DNA of 16,505 nucleotides from contig JAIRRO010000165.1 in assembly GCA_031255955.1 (NCBI GenBank), positions 1 to 16,505 on the forward strand, in the 5' to 3' direction. Positions within the stretch are counted from its first letter, which is position 1. Each line of letters starts with the position of its first letter. Positions 1 to 7,931 of the stretch are shown in pieces. Both the position numbers and the translations under genes were made by a program. The stretch comes from Oscillospiraceae bacterium (GTDB lineage Bacteria; Bacillota; Clostridia; Oscillospirales; Oscillospiraceae). Under the pieces are notes generated by a model, which was given only the letters and a program-made list of their open reading frames with translations, made no database searches and was not told where the DNA came from.

Positions 1-216
1 GTTTTTACGTTGTGATTATGATGTAGTCCGCCATTTGATTTTTTGGACGAACGGCGTCCACATTTGTGCAACACTTTCTTGGAACTTCTTTACTTAAATC
101 CCAATTTCACGACTCGAATATACACCTTCGAATAACGCTTGTCAAGAAAATATTTCAGCGTTTTATATTTTTTGAAAATTGCAATTTTCAGTATCCTGTC
201 CCATACAGCCCCCCTC
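1..216. other. AT-rich leader region with no gene seen
   Basis: This stretch is clearly AT-richer than the genes that follow, and I see no convincing coding frame on either strand. It holds a small stem-loop at 44-60 (TGGACG/CGTCCA, five-base loop) with no T-run behind it, and an 18-base palindrome listed separately. A weak promoter-like pair, TTGTCA at 139-144 and a TTATAT-type hexamer near 163-168, could be an alternative rnhA promoter. The upstream gene is outside the window. Confidence 0.5.
173..190. repeat. 18-base perfect palindrome upstream of rnhA
   Basis: TGAAAATTGCAATTTTCA is a perfect inverted repeat without a spacer. A T-run lies before it on the plus strand rather than after it, so it does not look like an intrinsic terminator for either direction. 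It sits just upstream of the better rnhA promoter candidate and could be an operator, but no regulator is evident. Confidence 0.6.
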
Positions 217-245
217 TTGCGTTTGTCCGATGTTTCTGATAGAAT
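217..245 (+). promoter_or_regulatory. Candidate sigma-A promoter for rnhA
   Basis: TTGCGT at 217-222 and TAGAAT at 240-245 are separated by 17 bases. Each hexamer departs from consensus by one or two positions. Predicted transcription would begin near 252 and give a leader of about 40 bases before the rnhA start. Confidence 0.45.
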
Positions 246-292
246 ATCAATCACTACAACAAAAGATGAAAAAGGAGGCGAGACCGGCGGCT

Positions 293-727
293 ATGAAAAA
301 AATTACGATTTACACCGACGGCGCATGCTCCGGTAATCCCGGTCCCGGGGGGTGGGGCGCGTTATTGATGTATGGCAATACAAAGCGCGAAATCTCCGGC
401 GGAGAGGCAATGACAACCAATAATCGCATGGAGCTTATGGGCGTAATCAGCGCGCTGAGCGTATTAACGGAGCCTTGCGAGGTGATGCTGTACACAGATT
501 CCAAGTATGTTTCCGACGCGATTAACAAAGGCTGGCTTGAAACGTGGCATCGCAACAACTGGCGCAAAAAGGGCGGCGCGGTAAAAAACCCCGAGCTGTG
601 GCAGGCGCTTATGCCGCTGCTGGACAAGCACAGGGTTGTGTTTGTCTGGGTTAAGGGTCACGCGGAAAACGAATTTAACAACCGCTGCGACGAGCTTGCC
701 GTGGAATACAGCCGACGGTTTTTATAG
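293..727 (+). CDS. rnhA: Ribonuclease HI
   Basis: A 144-residue cytoplasmic nuclease that cleaves the RNA strand of RNA-DNA hybrids, such as R-loops and replication primers. The classic pattern is visible. The opening YTDGACSGNPGPGGWG carries Asp9. TNNRMEL carries Glu47, LYTDSKYV carries Asp69, and VKGHAENEFNNRCDELA carries His123 and Asp133, so the full DEDD active site is present. The basic handle segment around residues 79-98 (GWLETWHRNNWRKKGG) is the E. coli-type substrate-binding protrusion. Length matches the family. I chose ATG 293 because the protein then starts as family members do. AAAGGAGG at 271-278 lies 14 bases upstream, which is a rather long spacing. A longer frame opening at 179 would add an unlikely N-terminal extension. 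The stop is three bases from the convergent stop of the next gene. Confidence 0.96.
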   Translation: MKKITIYTDGACSGNPGPGGWGALLMYGNTKREISGGEAMTTNNRMELMGVISALSVLTEPCEVMLYTDSKYVSDAINKGWLETWHRNNWRKKGGAVKNPELWQALMPLLDKHRVVFVWVKGHAENEFNNRCDELAVEYSRRFL

Positions 728-730
728 GCG

Positions 731-1444
731 TTATTCGTTCTCTTCCCTGCCGCTCTCGCCGATTTTGGTAAGTATAAATCGGCGCACGAAGCGACCGCCG
801 CGTCCCGCGCCGCGCCTCTTGATATAGAAATATCCCAGCACAGAGAACACCGCCGCGCCGATGAAATTGACGATTAAGTCTTTCATCGTGTCGTACAGTC
901 CGATGTCGATGTAATCGCCGAGGACGGTGTCCTTCTGCATATCCATACCTAACGCCACATCCATTCCGAACTCAAAAAACTCCCAAACAACGCCTATCGT
1001 CATAGAAAAGCTGAACGCGAAAACCGCGACGAACACGGGGGAGAGGCTTATGGAAAAGCGGTCCTCCCGATTTAATATATCGATAAGCGCAAGCCCGATG
1101 GCGGCGGCGAGAAAGCCGTTCGCCGTGTGCAGCATTGTGTCCCAAGCCGCGATGTTTTCATAGTAATCCTGCACCTCACCGAGTATTTCAGCGGCAAAGA
1201 TGAAGAACAGCACGATAGCCTCCAGCGTGTCCGGCACGTCGATTTTCACGCGCTTTTCGATGAAGGACGGAATCATAAACAGCACAAGGGTGATCACGCA
1301 CATCAATACGTTTTCCCAGTTTGCGTTGAATATCTGCGCAACAAGTACGCCCGCCACAAACACGCGCAACACGATATACAGCGCGAAAAGGCGCGGATTG
1401 CGCTTTATATCGCGCCGCACTTCCTTAAATCCGGGCTTTTTCAC
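731..1444 (-). CDS. DUF2238/YjdF-like integral membrane protein
   Basis: About 237 residues with roughly six hydrophobic segments. In order these are LFALYIVLRVFVAGVLVAQIF, a VLMCVITLVLFMIPSF stretch, TLEAIVLFFIFAAEI, MLHTANGFLAAAIGLALI, VFVAVFAFSFSMTIGVVWEF and LIVNFIGAAVFSVLGYFYI. The conserved-looking blocks WDTMLHTANGFLAAAIG and IGVVWEFFEFGMD resemble the uncharacterised DUF2238 membrane family. The biochemical role is unknown. The C-terminal tail is basic. I favour the GTG at 1444 because it follows the purD stop by five bases and has GGCAGGAT about eight bases upstream, which suggests translational coupling to purD. A GTG at 1492, inside purD, would add 16 residues that do not look membrane-protein-like. 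The family name is recalled from motif memory. Confidence 0.72.
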   Translation of the reverse strand: MKKPGFKEVRRDIKRNPRLFALYIVLRVFVAGVLVAQIFNANWENVLMCVITLVLFMIPSFIEKRVKIDVPDTLEAIVLFFIFAAEILGEVQDYYENIAAWDTMLHTANGFLAAAIGLALIDILNREDRFSISLSPVFVAVFAFSFSMTIGVVWEFFEFGMDVALGMDMQKDTVLGDYIDIGLYDTMKDLIVNFIGAAVFSVLGYFYIKRRGAGRGGRFVRRFILTKIGESGREENE

Positions 1445-1449
1445 CTCTG

Positions 1450-2703
1450 TTATATCCTGCCGATGTCCGTTCTGTAGTGTACGCCGTCCCACGCTATCTT
1501 CGATACGGCGGCGTAGGCTTTGTCGATGGCTGTCTCCAGCGTGTCCGCTGTCGCCGTCACCCCGAGTACGCGCCCGCCGTTTGTAAGAAGCTCACCATCC
1601 TTCAGCTTTGTTCCGGCGTGATACACGATGATATCCTTCGGGACGCTGTCCAGCCCCGTGATTTTTTTACCGCGTTCATAGTCGCCCGGATATCCGCCGG
1701 ACGCCATAACCACGCAGCAGGCTGCCCCCGACCGCCAGCGTATATCAAGCTCCCGGAGGCGGGAGTCCGTCACGGCTTCCATAATGTCCAACAGGTCTGT
1801 TTCCAGCATCGGCAGCACAGCCTGAGCCTCCGGGTCGCCGAAGCGCGCGTTGTATTCTATGACACGCGGACCTGTGTCGGTGAGCATAAGCTCAAAGTAA
1901 ATCACGCCGCGAAATGGTCTGCCCTCTGCCTTCATAGCTTCTATCGTCGGGCGGAAAATCGTTTCCATACATATTTTTTCAAGCTCCGGTGTATATCGCG
2001 GGCTGGGGCATACGGCGCCCATCCCCCCGGTGTTTAAGCCGCGATCCCCGTCAAGCGCGCGCTTGTGGTCATGCGAGGAGAGCATCGGGATAAGCGCTTC
2101 CCCGTCGGTGAACGCCAGAACAGTTACCTCGCGCCCGTGCATATATTCTTCTATAACCACCCGCGCGCCGGAGTCCCCGAACTTCATATCCTCCATCATA
2201 GACAGCACGGCGGCGCGCGCCTCTTCTATGGTTTCGGCGACGATTGCGCCCTTGCCGAGCGCAAGCCCGTCCGTTTTAATGACGATGGGCGCGCCCTGCT
2301 CCTCAATATATCGCAGCGCGTCAGCCATTATCGCGAACGATTCAAAGCGCGCTGTCGGGATGTTATATTTTTTCATCAGCCGCTTGGCAAAAACCTTGCT
2401 GCTTTCAAGCTCCGCGGCGTTTTGGTGCGGACCGAAGGCGCGTATACCGGCGTCCTCCAGCACATCCACCATTCCGAGCGCCAGTGGGTCGTCGGATGCC
2501 ACGACGACATAATCAATGGCGTTATCCAGCGCGAAGCGCGTGACGCCCTCGACATCCGTCGCCATAATGGGCAGGCACTCCGCAAGCTGCGAAATACCGC
2601 CGTTGCCCGGCGCGCAATAAATCCGCGTGACACGCGGGGACGCCTTTAGGGCAAGGCAAATCGCGTGCTCGCGTCCCCCGCCGCCGACTACAAGAATGTT
2701 CAT
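1450..2703 (-). CDS. purD: Phosphoribosylamine-glycine ligase (GAR synthetase)
   Basis: A 417-residue ATP-grasp enzyme of de novo purine synthesis that joins phosphoribosylamine and glycine using ATP. The N-terminal signature MNILVVGGGGREHAI is standard. It is followed by the ATP-grasp segment VIKTDGLALGKGAIV, then SSHDHKRALDGDRGLNTGGMGA, and the metal/substrate motif RVIEYNARFGDPEAQ. Length is typical and no catalytic block is missing. ATG 2703 gives the canonical N-terminus and sits nine bases after a GGGG ribosome-site core. ATG 2709 would add Met-His and is only three bases from it. The gene stands apart from other pur genes in this window and appears to form a two-gene unit with the downstream membrane protein. 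Confidence 0.96.
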   Translation of the reverse strand: MNILVVGGGGREHAICLALKASPRVTRIYCAPGNGGISQLAECLPIMATDVEGVTRFALDNAIDYVVVASDDPLALGMVDVLEDAGIRAFGPHQNAAELESSKVFAKRLMKKYNIPTARFESFAIMADALRYIEEQGAPIVIKTDGLALGKGAIVAETIEEARAAVLSMMEDMKFGDSGARVVIEEYMHGREVTVLAFTDGEALIPMLSSHDHKRALDGDRGLNTGGMGAVCPSPRYTPELEKICMETIFRPTIEAMKAEGRPFRGVIYFELMLTDTGPRVIEYNARFGDPEAQAVLPMLETDLLDIMEAVTDSRLRELDIRWRSGAACCVVMASGGYPGDYERGKKITGLDSVPKDIIVYHAGTKLKDGELLTNGGRVLGVTATADTLETAIDKAYAAVSKIAWDGVHYRTDIGRI

Positions 2704-2750
2704 ATGCATAAACCCCGTTCCGCATTTATTCGCAGTTGCTCTGCGTGGCT

Positions 2751-2780
2751 ATTTTAGCATTTTGGGGCAGGCGCTGTCAA
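2751..2780 (-). promoter_or_regulatory. Strong sigma-A promoter for purD
   Basis: On the minus strand TTGACA (2780-2775) is followed after 18 bases by TAAAAT (2756-2751). TGC directly before the -10 makes it an extended -10. The leader is only about 40 bases and holds a small CGCAG/CTGCG stem. That leaves little room for a purine riboswitch, and I see none. Confidence 0.75.
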
Positions 2781-2868
2781 TACCGCTATCGCTTGATGTG
2801 ATTTTCCACAATTCGCGCTCTTTATGATGCCTGTTATTTGTGCAATGATACAAAGATGAAAATACCGC

Positions 2869-2897
2869 TTGACACGCTATATATGGGTGTATATAAT
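2869..2897 (+). promoter_or_regulatory. Near-consensus sigma-A promoter of the metal-efflux operon
   Basis: TTGACA at 2869-2874 and TATAAT at 2892-2897 with exactly 17 bases between them form a full consensus promoter. Transcription should begin near 2904, inside the inverted repeat at 2900-2915. Repressor binding there would block initiation, which is the usual arrangement for ArsR/SmtB-family autoregulation. Confidence 0.88.
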
Positions 2898-2899
2898 GA

Positions 2900-2915
2900 T
2901 TGAGCAATTACTCAA
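2900..2915. promoter_or_regulatory. Operator O1 for the ArsR/CadC-type repressor
   Basis: TTGAG-N6-CTCAA is an inverted repeat directly after the -10 box and covering the predicted start point. ArsR-family operators are commonly AT-rich inverted repeats with TGAA/TTCA-like arms in this position. Twelve bases of it (GCAATTACTCAA, 2904-2915) recur with one change at 3352-3363. Confidence 0.65.
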
Positions 2916-2941
2916 CCGTTTAAGATTGGAGGCTGCGGAAT

Positions 2942-3316
2942 ATGCAAAGCGTTCACATTCAAACAGATACCGACCGCTGCGACTGCGACGCGATACACGA
3001 GGACGTCATCGCGGAGGTGCGTGTCAAGATGCCGGACGAGGATTCCCTTATGGACCTGGCTGACCTGTTCAAGGTGTTCAGCGATTCCACGCGGGTGCGT
3101 ATACTCTGCGCGCTGCAGCATTCCGAGCTTTGCGTGTGCGACATCGCCGTGCTGCTGGGTATGACGAAGTCCGCAATCTCTCACCAGCTGCGAACCCTGC
3201 GCCAGACGCGTCTTGTCCGAAACCGCAAGGCGGGTAAGGAGGTCTATTACTCGCTGGACGACGAGCATGTCGCGGCGGTGTTTGAGCAGGGGCTGCTGCA
3301 CGTCAACGAAGGCTAG
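2942..3316 (+). CDS. CadC/SmtB-type metal-sensing repressor (ArsR family)
   Basis: A 124-residue winged-helix repressor expected to release DNA when it binds Zn(II), Cd(II) or Pb(II). Both classical sensor sites can be traced. ELCVCD at residues 62-67 (Cys64, Cys66) lies in the recognition-helix region, and an N-terminal CDC (Cys13, Cys15) could complete the CadC-type thiolate site. Asp107-x-His109 with His120-x-x-Glu123 matches the alpha-5 Zn site of SmtB/CzrA. The recognition helix is MTKSAISHQLRTLRQTRLV and the wing is RKAGKEVYYSL. GGAGG at 2928-2932 lies nine bases before the ATG. The gene is first in a two-gene operon with the downstream P-type ATPase, as in cadCA. Identity to a particular metal remains inferred. 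Confidence 0.92.
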   Translation: MQSVHIQTDTDRCDCDAIHEDVIAEVRVKMPDEDSLMDLADLFKVFSDSTRVRILCALQHSELCVCDIAVLLGMTKSAISHQLRTLRQTRLVRNRKAGKEVYYSLDDEHVAAVFEQGLLHVNEG

Positions 3317-3339
3317 TGGGTGTTTTTTTACGGCGACGG

Positions 3340-3363
3340 TTGAATACAGGGGCAATTATTCAA
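3340..3363. promoter_or_regulatory. Operator-like inverted repeat O2 before the ATPase gene
   Basis: TTGAATA-N10-TATTCAA lies 20 bases before the ATPase start and just ahead of its GGGAGG ribosome site (3369-3374). It shares GCAATTAYTCAA with O1. I see no usable promoter here, because a -10 in this position would start transcription at or beyond the ribosome site. The repeat may therefore act as a secondary repressor site, an mRNA hairpin, or a relic. Confidence 0.5.
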
Positions 3364-3382
3364 ATATTGGGAGGCTTAAATT

Positions 3383-5545
3383 ATGGAAGCGATCATAAAA
3401 AGGGAAGTGCGTTTAGAAGGGCTTTGCTGCGCGAATTGCGCCGCGAAGATAGAGCAGCGTACCTCTAAGCTTGAGGGCGTTGTGGGCGCCGTGGTCGATT
3501 TGATGGCGGAAAAGCTCACGCTGACGCTGGCGGACGATTCGCGTTTCGCGTCGCTTTTGGAGGAGGTTCGGGAGATAACAGCCGATGTGGAGCCGGATGT
3601 GCGCGTGTCGGTCGCCGGGTACGGCGCCGATAGCCCCGCCGATATCGATGGCGACGCGCAGGATCGGGACGACGAGGGCGAATCGCCTTTGCGAAAAATT
3701 TTGATGGGCGTCGGCGCTGTACTGTTCCTTCTCGGTATGCTGCCGGGGCTGAGCGGACGGCTGCCGGAGCCTTGGGGAGAACTATTTATATTCGGTGCGG
3801 CGTACCTGCTTATCGGTGGGGAGGTTGTTCTGCGCGCCGCGAAAAACATCTCCAAGGGTCAGGTGTTTGACGAAAACTTCCTGATGACGGTCGCCACAAT
3901 CGGCGCGTTTGCGATTGGGGAGTATCCCGAGGGCGCGGCGGTTATGCTGTTTTATCAAATCGGCGAGGCGTTTCAGGATTATGCCGTCGGCAAGAGCCGC
4001 CGCTCGATAACCGCCTTAATGGATATCCGTCCGGACTTCGCGAATTTGAAATCCGCCGACGGCGTGCTGCGTGTATCTCCGGAGGAGGTTCGCGTGGGCG
4101 ATCTGATAATCGTGAAGCCGGGCGAAAAAATCCCGCTTGACGGCAGGGTGACAGACGGCTACAGCGCGCTTGATACCTCCGCGCTGACGGGGGAATCACT
4201 CCCGCGCGACGTTCAGCCGGGCAGCGATGTGCTGTCGGGATCCATCTGCACAAACGGGCTGCTGACCATTGAGGTAACACGCCCGTTCGGCGAATCCACC
4301 GTGTCAAAAATTCTGGCGCTTGTTCAAAACGCAAGCGGAAACAAAGCCCCTGTTGAAAATTTTATCACCAAATTCGCGAGATATTACACCCCCGCCGTGG
4401 TGTTCGCCGCCATCGCGCTGGCGATTATTCCCCCGCTTGCCACGGGCGGCAGTTGGTCGGAATGGATCAACCGCGCGCTTGTGTTCCTTGTGGTCTCCTG
4501 CCCCTGCGCGCTTGTGATCTCCATACCGCTGAGTTTCTTCGGCGGCATCGGCGGCGCGAGCCGGAACGGCATACTTGTAAAGGGCAGCAGCTATCTGGAC
4601 GCCCTGCACAATGTGGATACCATCGTGTTCGACAAGACGGGGACGCTGACGCGCGGCGTGTTCTCCGTCACGGAAATCGTCCCCGCGAACGGTTTTTCTG
4701 CGGATTCGCTGCTTAAATTAGCTGCCGGGGCGGAATCCGGTTCAAATCACCCGATAGCGCAGTCGATAGTGCGGGCATATATCAATGACGGTAAAAACAG
4801 CGAGGCGCCTCCGACGACGGACAGCTATGAAGAAATCGCCGGTCACGGCATCCGCGCGGAAATCGGCGGAAAAACCGTCTTGGCAGGCAACGCCGGACTT
4901 ATGAACGGCATCGCGTTTGACGTCCCCGATGTGACGGGTACGGTTGTATATCTGGCGGTTGACGGCGTTTTTGCCGGGCATATCGTAATCGCCGACGAGG
5001 TGAAGCCTGACAGCAAAAGCGCGATAGCCGCCTTAAAAGCCCTTGGCGTCAGAAAAACCGCGATGCTGACGGGCGACGCCCGCGCCGTGGGCGAGGAAAT
5101 CGGGCGCGAGCTTGGGCTGGACGAAATTCACTCCGAGCTGCTGCCGCAGGATAAGGTTGACCGGATAGAGCGTCTTTTTGAGGAAAAGCCCCCGAAGGGC
5201 AAACTGCTGTTCGTCGGTGACGGCATAAATGACGCGCCTGTTTTAGCTCGCGCCGATGTGGGCATCGCGATGGGTGGCGTCGGCTCTGACGCCGCTATAG
5301 AGGCTGCCGATGTGGTGCTGATGACCGACGAGCCGGGCAAGCTAGTCACAGCGATTAAGGTCGCCAAGAGCACCCGCGCAATCGTAATGCAAAACATAGT
5401 GTTCGCGCTTGCCGTTAAGGGCGTAATCCTCGCGCTGGGCGCCGCAGGCATCGCAACGATGTGGATCGCCGTGTTCGGCGACGTGGGCGTGGCGCTGATT
5501 GCCGTGCTGAACGCTATGCGGGCGATGAAGAAAAACCCCTCATAG
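3383..5545 (+). CDS. cadA: P1B-type Zn/Cd/Pb-exporting ATPase
   Basis: A 720-residue membrane pump that uses ATP to expel divalent soft-metal ions. One N-terminal heavy-metal-associated domain carries GLCCANC (Cys16-x-x-Cys19). Central motifs follow in order. The actuator TALTGES comes first. The transmembrane metal site SCPCAL follows with Cys373-Pro-Cys375, then the phosphorylated Asp417 in DKTGTLT. SNHPIAQ carries the P1B His456-Pro457, MLTGDA follows, and the hinge is GDGINDAP with Asp613 and Asp617. The last membrane segments hold AVKGVILALG and FGDVGVALIAVLNAMR. A lysine and an aspartate in these positions typify the Zn/Cd/Pb subgroup (CadA/ZntA) rather than copper pumps. ATG 3383 follows GGGAGG by eight bases. 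The 3' end overlaps the convergent acyl-CoA synthetase gene by six bases. Metal specificity is inferred from motifs and the CadC-like partner. Confidence 0.94.
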   Translation: MEAIIKREVRLEGLCCANCAAKIEQRTSKLEGVVGAVVDLMAEKLTLTLADDSRFASLLEEVREITADVEPDVRVSVAGYGADSPADIDGDAQDRDDEGESPLRKILMGVGAVLFLLGMLPGLSGRLPEPWGELFIFGAAYLLIGGEVVLRAAKNISKGQVFDENFLMTVATIGAFAIGEYPEGAAVMLFYQIGEAFQDYAVGKSRRSITALMDIRPDFANLKSADGVLRVSPEEVRVGDLIIVKPGEKIPLDGRVTDGYSALDTSALTGESLPRDVQPGSDVLSGSICTNGLLTIEVTRPFGESTVSKILALVQNASGNKAPVENFITKFARYYTPAVVFAAIALAIIPPLATGGSWSEWINRALVFLVVSCPCALVISIPLSFFGGIGGASRNGILVKGSSYLDALHNVDTIVFDKTGTLTRGVFSVTEIVPANGFSADSLLKLAAGAESGSNHPIAQSIVRAYINDGKNSEAPPTTDSYEEIAGHGIRAEIGGKTVLAGNAGLMNGIAFDVPDVTGTVVYLAVDGVFAGHIVIADEVKPDSKSAIAALKALGVRKTAMLTGDARAVGEEIGRELGLDEIHSELLPQDKVDRIERLFEEKPPKGKLLFVGDGINDAPVLARADVGIAMGGVGSDAAIEAADVVLMTDEPGKLVTAIKVAKSTRAIVMQNIVFALAVKGVILALGAAGIATMWIAVFGDVGVALIAVLNAMRAMKKNPS

Positions 5546-7822
5546 CAGCTGACGCTGTATTTTTCCGCTCACTGTTTTCGGCAGCTCGTCGCGGAACACG
5601 ACGACGCGCGGATATTTGTACGGCGCGGTGTGTTCCTTGACATAGCTTTGAATTTCGCGGGCAAGCTCGTCGGACGGCTCGCGTCCCTTCAGCACGATGC
5701 TGGCTTTTACAATCTGCCCGCGCACCTCGTCCGGCACGGCGGACACGCCGCATTCCAGCACATAGGGCAGCTCCATTATGACGCTTTCGATTTCAAACGG
5801 TCCGATGCGATAGCCGGAGGATTTTATAAGGTCGTCCACGCGCCCGACATACCAATAATAGCCCTCCTCATCGCGCCACGCCGTATCCCCCGTGTGGTAT
5901 ACGCCGCCGCGCCACACAGCGGCGGTGTTTTCGGGGTCGTTGTAATATTCGATTACAAGTCCGGGTGTTTCGCCGGGGGCGGTTCGCACGACAATTTCAC
6001 CCACCTCGCCATCCGCCACGGTGTTCCCCTCGGCGTCGATGAGGTCGATGTTATACAGCGGCGTCGGGCGTCCCATTGAGCCCGGCTTGGGCGTCATTCC
6101 GGCGATATTCCCGTTCAGCACGGTGGATTCGGACTGCCCGAAGCCTTCCATCAGCGATAAGCCCGTGTGCTTTTTGAATTGATGAAACACCTCCGGATTC
6201 AGCGCTTCGCCCGCTATTGTCGCGTGCTTTATCGTTGACATATCAAACTGCGACAGATCCTCGCGTATCAAAAACCGATACATCGTCGGCGGGGCGCAGA
6301 ATGTCGTGATGCCGTATTTCGCGAACATCGGCAAAATGTCGTTCGCGTCGAAGCGGTCAAAGTCATACACAAATATCGCCGCCTCAGACAGCCACTGCCC
6401 GTATATCTTCCCCCACGCGGATTTTGCCCAGCCCGTGTCCGAAATCGTCAGGTGCAGCCCCTCTGTATCCACGCACTGCCAATATTTCGCGGTGATGAAC
6501 TGCCCCAGCGGATATTTGAAGTTGTGCGCGGCGATTTTGGGATAGCCGGAGGTGCCGGAGGTGAAATACATCAGCATAAATTCATCCCCGCAGGGCGCGT
6601 CCTCCGGTCGCGGATACGCGCTGCGGAACATTTCGATTTCGTTATCAAAGTCACGCCAGCCGGCTATCGCTCCGGAGCAGGATATTTTCACCGCGACGCC
6701 GGGGCATTTTGACACTGCCCTCTCCGCCTCACGCGGGGCAAGCTCGCTCTCCGCCGATATTATGACGGCACTCACTCCGGCGGCTTCTATGCGGTATATA
6801 TAGTCCTTTTCAAGCAGCTGATCCGTCGCGGGGATGGAGACCGCGCCTATTTTCTCCAGCGCAACGGTCGCCGCCCAGAATTGCCAGTTGCGGCGCAGGA
6901 CAAGCAGCACACGGTCGCCGCGCTTTATGCCCAGCGAGGTGAAATAGTTGGCGGCGCGCGAGGAGAGGCGCGACATATCCTCAAACGTGAAGCGGCGTTC
7001 GGTTTTGTCCCGGGCGATGTGCAGCATCGCAAGCTTCTCCGGCTCGCGCTCGGCGATGGCGTCCACCACATCAAACGCGAAATTGAAGCCTTCTGTGTTT
7101 TTGAAGGATATCGATTGCAGCATGCCGTCCGCGTCCTCCACGGTGTCTATGTATTTTTTATAAACGCGCTCGCGTCCCGTGTGCTTTATGCCTTCAATCC
7201 TCGCGGCGGCAACGGCGCGCTGTCCGGGCGCTTCCTTTACCGTTTCGGGATCTATGACAATGGCGTAAAACTCGCAATCCTCCCCGCCGACAGCAATCAT
7301 TCCGTGCGGCGTCGAGCTGTCGTAATACGCGCAGTCGCCGGGATACAGCGTTTCCGTATGCTCGCCGATTCGCACCTTCAGCACGCCGGAGATTACAATG
7401 TCGCACTCCTGACCCTCGTGCGTCGTCACCTCAATTTCACGCTCTTGCAAATCGTCGCTGTACATCGCCGTGACACGCAGCGGCTCTGTGCGCCGTCCGC
7501 GAAAGGCGTGGGCAAGGCTGTAATACAGCATATTGTGCGCTTGCTCTATGCGCTGACCGTCCCCGGCGCGCGTGACGGTGTATGAGGTCAGCCGCGGCGA
7601 CGCGCCCTCTATGATGTCCGTGACGTCCACGCGCAGGGCAATGGCGCAGCGATAAAGAAACGCGAACGAAAGATTTTCCTCCCCCGCCTCGCACGCGCGG
7701 TATTCCTCCGGCGTGACGCCCGTTTTCTCCGCCATCTCGGCTGCCGTAAGCCCCTCGATTTCGCGCAGCTCGCGTATGCGTCCTGAGACCTCCATAAGTT
7801 TTTGCTCGATATTCATTGACAT
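5540..7822 (-). CDS. XRE helix-turn-helix / cupin / acyl-CoA synthetase fusion
   Basis: A 760-residue three-domain protein. Residues about 8-65 form an XRE-type helix-turn-helix (IRELREIEGLTAAEMAEKTG, then YRACEAGEENLSFAFLYRCA). About 105-175 form a cupin (HEGQECDIVISGVLKVRIGE, YPGDCAYYDSSTPHG). From about 205 to the end is an AMP-forming acyl-CoA synthetase with P-loop TSGTSGYPK starting at Thr421, the GRVDDLIKSSGYRIGP hinge, and Lys754 in PKTVSGKIQR. The enzyme half resembles medium-chain/acetyl-type synthetases (WAKSAWGKIYG, APPTMYRF). HTH-cupin proteins usually repress or sense small molecules, so the fusion may regulate and activate the same acid; that is inference. ATG 7822 is ten bases after AGGAGG (7838-7833). 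The frame stays open to 8092, but that part is the T-box leader and not protein. Acid substrate unknown. Confidence 0.88.
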   Translation of the reverse strand: MSMNIEQKLMEVSGRIRELREIEGLTAAEMAEKTGVTPEEYRACEAGEENLSFAFLYRCAIALRVDVTDIIEGASPRLTSYTVTRAGDGQRIEQAHNMLYYSLAHAFRGRRTEPLRVTAMYSDDLQEREIEVTTHEGQECDIVISGVLKVRIGEHTETLYPGDCAYYDSSTPHGMIAVGGEDCEFYAIVIDPETVKEAPGQRAVAAARIEGIKHTGRERVYKKYIDTVEDADGMLQSISFKNTEGFNFAFDVVDAIAEREPEKLAMLHIARDKTERRFTFEDMSRLSSRAANYFTSLGIKRGDRVLLVLRRNWQFWAATVALEKIGAVSIPATDQLLEKDYIYRIEAAGVSAVIISAESELAPREAERAVSKCPGVAVKISCSGAIAGWRDFDNEIEMFRSAYPRPEDAPCGDEFMLMYFTSGTSGYPKIAAHNFKYPLGQFITAKYWQCVDTEGLHLTISDTGWAKSAWGKIYGQWLSEAAIFVYDFDRFDANDILPMFAKYGITTFCAPPTMYRFLIREDLSQFDMSTIKHATIAGEALNPEVFHQFKKHTGLSLMEGFGQSESTVLNGNIAGMTPKPGSMGRPTPLYNIDLIDAEGNTVADGEVGEIVVRTAPGETPGLVIEYYNDPENTAAVWRGGVYHTGDTAWRDEEGYYWYVGRVDDLIKSSGYRIGPFEIESVIMELPYVLECGVSAVPDEVRGQIVKASIVLKGREPSDELAREIQSYVKEHTAPYKYPRVVVFRDELPKTVSGKIQRQLL

Positions 7823-7909
7823 TCTGAAAGTACCTCCTCGCGGAGCGGAACGACTCGCGTCCGTCCGCTGAAAATATGTCCGCCCGTGCGGGAAAACGAA
7901 AAACGCCCC

Positions 7910-7931
7910 AAAAACTCCAAGAATTCTTGAG
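7910..7931 (-). terminator. T-box-controlled intrinsic terminator
   Basis: CTCAAG-AATT-CTTGGAG forms a hairpin (7931-7915) followed by TTTTT (7914-7910). Its first arm, CTCAA, is the same segment that closes the antiterminator stem with TTGAG, so the two structures exclude each other. Uncharged tRNA binding should favour readthrough into the synthetase gene. Confidence 0.8.

Noticed and set aside
2704..2750. Purine riboswitch in the purD leader
   Set aside because: The leader is only about 40 bases, with one small stem, too short for a purine aptamer and expression platform.
3340..3368. Internal promoter before the ATPase gene (TTGAAT, 17 bases, AATATT)
   Set aside because: The -10 is poor and transcription would start at or after the GGGAGG ribosome site, so the segment reads better as an operator-like repeat.
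6881..7585. Long plus-strand open frame of 234 codons
   Set aside because: It lies opposite the HTH-cupin-synthetase gene, whose motifs are unmistakable. GC-rich codon bias opens antisense frames throughout this window.
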